Below are positions 61,675 to 64,000 of a stretch of DNA of 64,000 nt, piece after piece. Every line of letters starts with the position of its first letter. Positions within the stretch are counted from its first letter, which is position 1. Both the position numbers and the translations under genes were made by a program. This DNA comes from Palsa-506 sp963755815 (GTDB taxonomy: Bacteria; Actinomycetota; Actinomycetes; Streptosporangiales; Streptosporangiaceae). The notes under the pieces were generated by a model. That model saw nothing but the letters and a program-made list of their open reading frames with translations. It had not been told where the DNA came from and did not search any database. The stretch lies in the NCBI GenBank assembly GCA_963755815.1, contig CAVWLF010000011.1, forward strand, positions 1-64,000, read 5' to 3'.

Positions 61675-63215
61675 GCGGAACTCCCGTCGCCGTCCGGGCC
61701 AGGACCAGGGCCGGAGCTGGCGGCCTGCCAGCCGGCCAGTGACCGCGACAGCACTGCCTTCCAGCGATAACGAGCACGCGCCCGGTCCGCCTCGGCCAGG
61801 CCCGGGATCACCCGGCGGCCGGCGTCAAAGGGCAGCCGTGCCAGCCCGGCCAGATCCCAGCGGCCGGTGCCCAGGCCGGCCAGTGCGCCGGCGCCGAGCG
61901 CAGTCGCCTCGGTCACGGCCGGCCGCTCCAGCGCGATACCGGCCAGGTCGGCGATCGCCCGCAGCACCGAGTCGTTGCGGCCCAGGCCGCCGTCCACCCG
62001 GACGAGTTCCAGCGGCCCGGCCAGCCCGTCGCGGACCGCATCGACGGCGTCGGCGATCTGGTGTACCACGCCGAGCAGGGCAGCCTCGGCGATGTCGGCC
62101 GCGGTGCTGGCCGCGTTCAGGCCGGTAATGTCAGCCCGCGCGGCCGCATCCCAGCCCGGTGTCCCCAGGCCGAAGAGCGCGGGCACGCACCACAGCCCGC
62201 CGGCCTCAGCGCCCGCCGCCGCGCCGCCGCGGATCTCCGGCCAGGCCCCGCCGGCCAGCACGCCGAGCTGGCGGAGCCAGGTCACCACGCCGCCCGCGTT
62301 CGGCACGAACCCCTCCAGCGCGTACGCGGTCCCGGTGTCCAGCTGCCACGCGCAGCTGGACACGACGCCCGGCGGCACCGAGGCGGCCGGCGACGCGCCC
62401 GCGTGACACCAGAAGAACGCCCCCGTCCCCAGCGTCAGCTTCGCCGTCCCCTCGGCCCAGCAGCGCTGCCCGAACAGCGCGCCCGGCTGATCACCGATGC
62501 TGGCCCCGATCACCGCCCGCCCGCCGCAGACCGCCGGGTCGGTGACTCCGAGCCGCCCGGCGGTGAGCCCGACCGCGGGCAGCATCGGCGCGGGCACGCC
62601 GAACAGGTCAAGCAGCCCCGGATCCCAGGCCGCCGCGGCCAGGTCAAACAGCATCGTCCGCGCGGCCATCGACGGCTCGGTGATATGACTGGCGCCGCCG
62701 GTGAGATTCCAGGTCAGCCAGCAATTGACGTCGCCGAACAGCAGCTCGCCCGCCACCGCCCGGCGGCGCGCTCCCGGCACCTCGCCGAGCACCCAGCGCA
62801 GCTTGCTCGCGCTGAACGCGGGCTGCAGCGGCAGTCCCGTCACCGACCGGATCGCCGCCTCGTGGCCCGCCGCCCGCAGCTGGTCGCAGAACCCGGCGGC
62901 GCGGCCATCCCGCCAGCTGATGGCCGGGTAGACGGCCTTCCCGGTGGCCCGGTCCCACACCACGAACGTCTCGGTCTGCGCGGCCAGGCCGATCCCGGCC
63001 ACGTTCGCCCAGCCGGCCGCGGCCCGGGCCATCGCGTCGCCGATCGCGCCAAGCACGCTGGCCAGGATCTCCCCGGCATCATGCTCGACCCAGCCGGCGG
63101 CCGGGAAGGAACTCGCGACCGGGCGGCTGGCCTGGGCCAGCGGGCGCAGCTCGCCATCGAGGACGACGCACCGGCTGGACGAGCTGCCCTGGTCGATCGC
63201 GAGCAGCACGGTCAC
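61671..63215 (-). CDS. glpK: Glycerol kinase-type FGGY carbohydrate kinase
   Basis: 514 residues from GTG 63215. ATP-binding motif AIDQGSSSSRCVV, IGLAAQTETFVVWDRATGK, and the family's C-terminal VDGGLGRNDSVLRAIADLAG are seen. Start overlaps the stop of the TIM-barrel gene (GTGA). The nearby dehydrogenase points to glycerol, but other polyols are possible because the flanking TIM-barrel and HAD genes are not standard glp genes. Confidence 0.85.
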   Translation of the reverse strand: MTVLLAIDQGSSSSRCVVLDGELRPLAQASRPVASSFPAAGWVEHDAGEILASVLGAIGDAMARAAAGWANVAGIGLAAQTETFVVWDRATGKAVYPAISWRDGRAAGFCDQLRAAGHEAAIRSVTGLPLQPAFSASKLRWVLGEVPGARRRAVAGELLFGDVNCWLTWNLTGGASHITEPSMAARTMLFDLAAAAWDPGLLDLFGVPAPMLPAVGLTAGRLGVTDPAVCGGRAVIGASIGDQPGALFGQRCWAEGTAKLTLGTGAFFWCHAGASPAASVPPGVVSSCAWQLDTGTAYALEGFVPNAGGVVTWLRQLGVLAGGAWPEIRGGAAAGAEAGGLWCVPALFGLGTPGWDAAARADITGLNAASTAADIAEAALLGVVHQIADAVDAVRDGLAGPLELVRVDGGLGRNDSVLRAIADLAGIALERPAVTEATALGAGALAGLGTGRWDLAGLARLPFDAGRRVIPGLAEADRARARYRWKAVLSRSLAGWQAASSGPGPGPDGDGSSA

Positions 63216-63880
63216 TGGGCGGCCAGCAGTACCTCACGGACCTGCCCGCCGAGGGACGGCCCGCCCGGCAGCCGGCCCTCGAAGATCGCCCCGCCGATGG
63301 TGAATCCCCACGCCCCGGCCGCGTCCAGCGTCTGGATCTGGGCCACGCTGGCCACCGACCCGGCCGCGATCACCGGCCCGCTCGATGCCTGCACCACGGC
63401 CCGGGTGAGTTCCCCCACGTCGGCCGTCGGGTGCCGGTAGGCCAGCAGGTCAAGGCCGAACACGCCGTCCAGCGCGGTGATGGCCCGGGCGCTGTCGGCG
63501 ATCTCGGCGATCTCGCCTTCCAGCACGCTCGGATGCCCCACGACCCGGCCGGGGAACGGGCAGTAGCGGGCCTTGCTGCCGGCCAGCGCCCGGCACCCGT
63601 CCTGCGGATGGGTCCCGCCGAGCACCCAGTCGACGCCGATCTCGGCGGCGGCCGCCACCGACCGCAACTCGTCCTCGCGGCTGGTCGAAACCACCTCCAG
63701 CATCACTTCAAGCCCGTCATCCTGGGCCTTCGCGCAGACGTCGCGGAGCTGCGGCACCGAAGCGCCGATGTCCTTGAAGCCGACGTAGCGCAGGCCGCAG
63801 CCGCGTACTTCCGCGTAGACCGCCATCGGATCATCGACGGTGCGGTCGTGGTGGGTGAGCATGAAGACGAACTCGATCAC
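63212..63880 (-). CDS. TIM-barrel protein of unknown function in a polyol kinase operon
   Basis: 222 residues from GTG 63880. MLEVVSTSREDELRSV, VDWVLGGTHPQDG, YCPFPGRVVGHPSVLEGE and GPVIAAGSVASVAQIQTL ... FTIGGAIFEGRL show the repeated beta-alpha units and phosphate-binding loops of HisA/HisF-like or ribulose-phosphate-binding barrels. I do not recognise the exact enzyme; a sugar-phosphate isomerase or aldolase role is likely. It overlaps glpK and the HAD gene, so all four genes are one operon. Confidence 0.7.
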   Translation of the reverse strand: MIEFVFMLTHHDRTVDDPMAVYAEVRGCGLRYVGFKDIGASVPQLRDVCAKAQDDGLEVMLEVVSTSREDELRSVAAAAEIGVDWVLGGTHPQDGCRALAGSKARYCPFPGRVVGHPSVLEGEIAEIADSARAITALDGVFGLDLLAYRHPTADVGELTRAVVQASSGPVIAAGSVASVAQIQTLDAAGAWGFTIGGAIFEGRLPGGPSLGGQVREVLLAAQ

Positions 63881-64000
63881 CGTGTGCTCCCGTTGGTTGG
63901 ACTGCTGCCTGGATCGTCGGGAAGCAGCTGCCCGATGCCCTCGACCACGTAGTCGGGACGCACCGGCGAGCGGGCCAGTTCGCCGGCCGTGGTGGCGCCG
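63877..64000 (-). CDS. HAD-family hydrolase, C-terminal part only
   Basis: Incomplete at the window edge. About 40 residues remain: GATTAGELARSPVRPDYVVEG onwards to a TGA at 63877. The ending resembles the C-terminus of HAD-IIA-type phosphatases (G-x-T-T ... RPDYVV). It overlaps the next gene by four bases (GTGA), so it begins this operon or lies within it. Likely a sugar- or polyol-phosphate phosphatase. Confidence 0.55.
   Translation of the reverse strand, partial: GATTAGELARSPVRPDYVVEGIGQLLPDDPGSSPTNGSTR

Overview
This is a very GC-rich window (about 70% G+C by eye, strong third-position G/C, frequent GTG/TTG starts). It looks like a filamentous or soil actinobacterium. Supporting signs are an Eis-type acetyltransferase, a mycothiol-dependent maleylpyruvate-isomerase-type protein, a DUF574-type methyltransferase, a PAS/GAF/SpoIIE phosphatase, a DUF1707 domain and a complete FxSxx-COOH RiPP locus. 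I cannot name the species. I see no rRNA, tRNA, CRISPR array or transposase.

Layout. 0.1-4.5 kb: an alpha/beta hydrolase, an S8 (subtilisin-like) protease, a peptidoglycan-binding-domain protein, and a visibly more AT-rich SLATT/DUF4231 membrane protein. 4.7-20 kb: metabolic and regulatory genes, including TetR with a tautomerase (two palindromic operators between them), a MOSC protein, MarR with an ABC exporter, AraC with a VOC protein, BrkB convergent with an M20 peptidase, and a PadR / ABC ATPase / FtsX permease / PadR-DUF1707 operon with a visible promoter and operator. 20-33.5 kb: a SpoIIE phosphatase, an ECF sigma factor fused to a SnoaL-like domain, DUF899, a decayed S41 peptidase, a polysaccharide deacetylase, Eis, a zinc-ribbon/cyclase/AAA regulator and a homocysteine S-methyltransferase.

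33.6-48.3 kb is the most interesting part. It begins with a trypsin-co-occurring (Trypco1/CU044_2847-type) small protein and a CHAT (caspase-like) protease that is joined, through one transmembrane helix, to a PQQ-type beta-propeller. After a conserved protein, a TenA protein and a GMC oxidoreductase comes an fxs locus: a 55-residue precursor ending in F-N-S-A-V (FxsA), a radical SAM/SPASM maturase with a C-terminal HExxH hydroxylase-type domain (FxsB), a TIR-like protein (FxsC) and a ParA/TIR/NB-ARC/TPR protein (FxsT). Two gene sets resembling immune signalling therefore lie within 15 kb. Hairpins sit just before fxsA and exactly between fxsA and fxsB, where the second one holds the fxsB ribosome-binding site.

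48.3-64 kb: an alpha/beta hydrolase, a Rossmann/RyR-domain protein, a formamidase-family protein, a class II glutamine amidotransferase, an epimerase coupled to a DinB/MDMPI protein, a repeat-rich intergenic region, DUF4230, LacI divergent from a flavin monoamine oxidase, and a tightly overlapping operon (HAD hydrolase, TIM-barrel protein, glycerol kinase, glycerol-3-phosphate dehydrogenase).

Caution: many otherwise intact genes are broken by single-base frame changes (about 15 places). This could be gene decay, but the spread through long, well-conserved genes looks more like indel errors in the assembly. I give full gene extents and the approximate break points.
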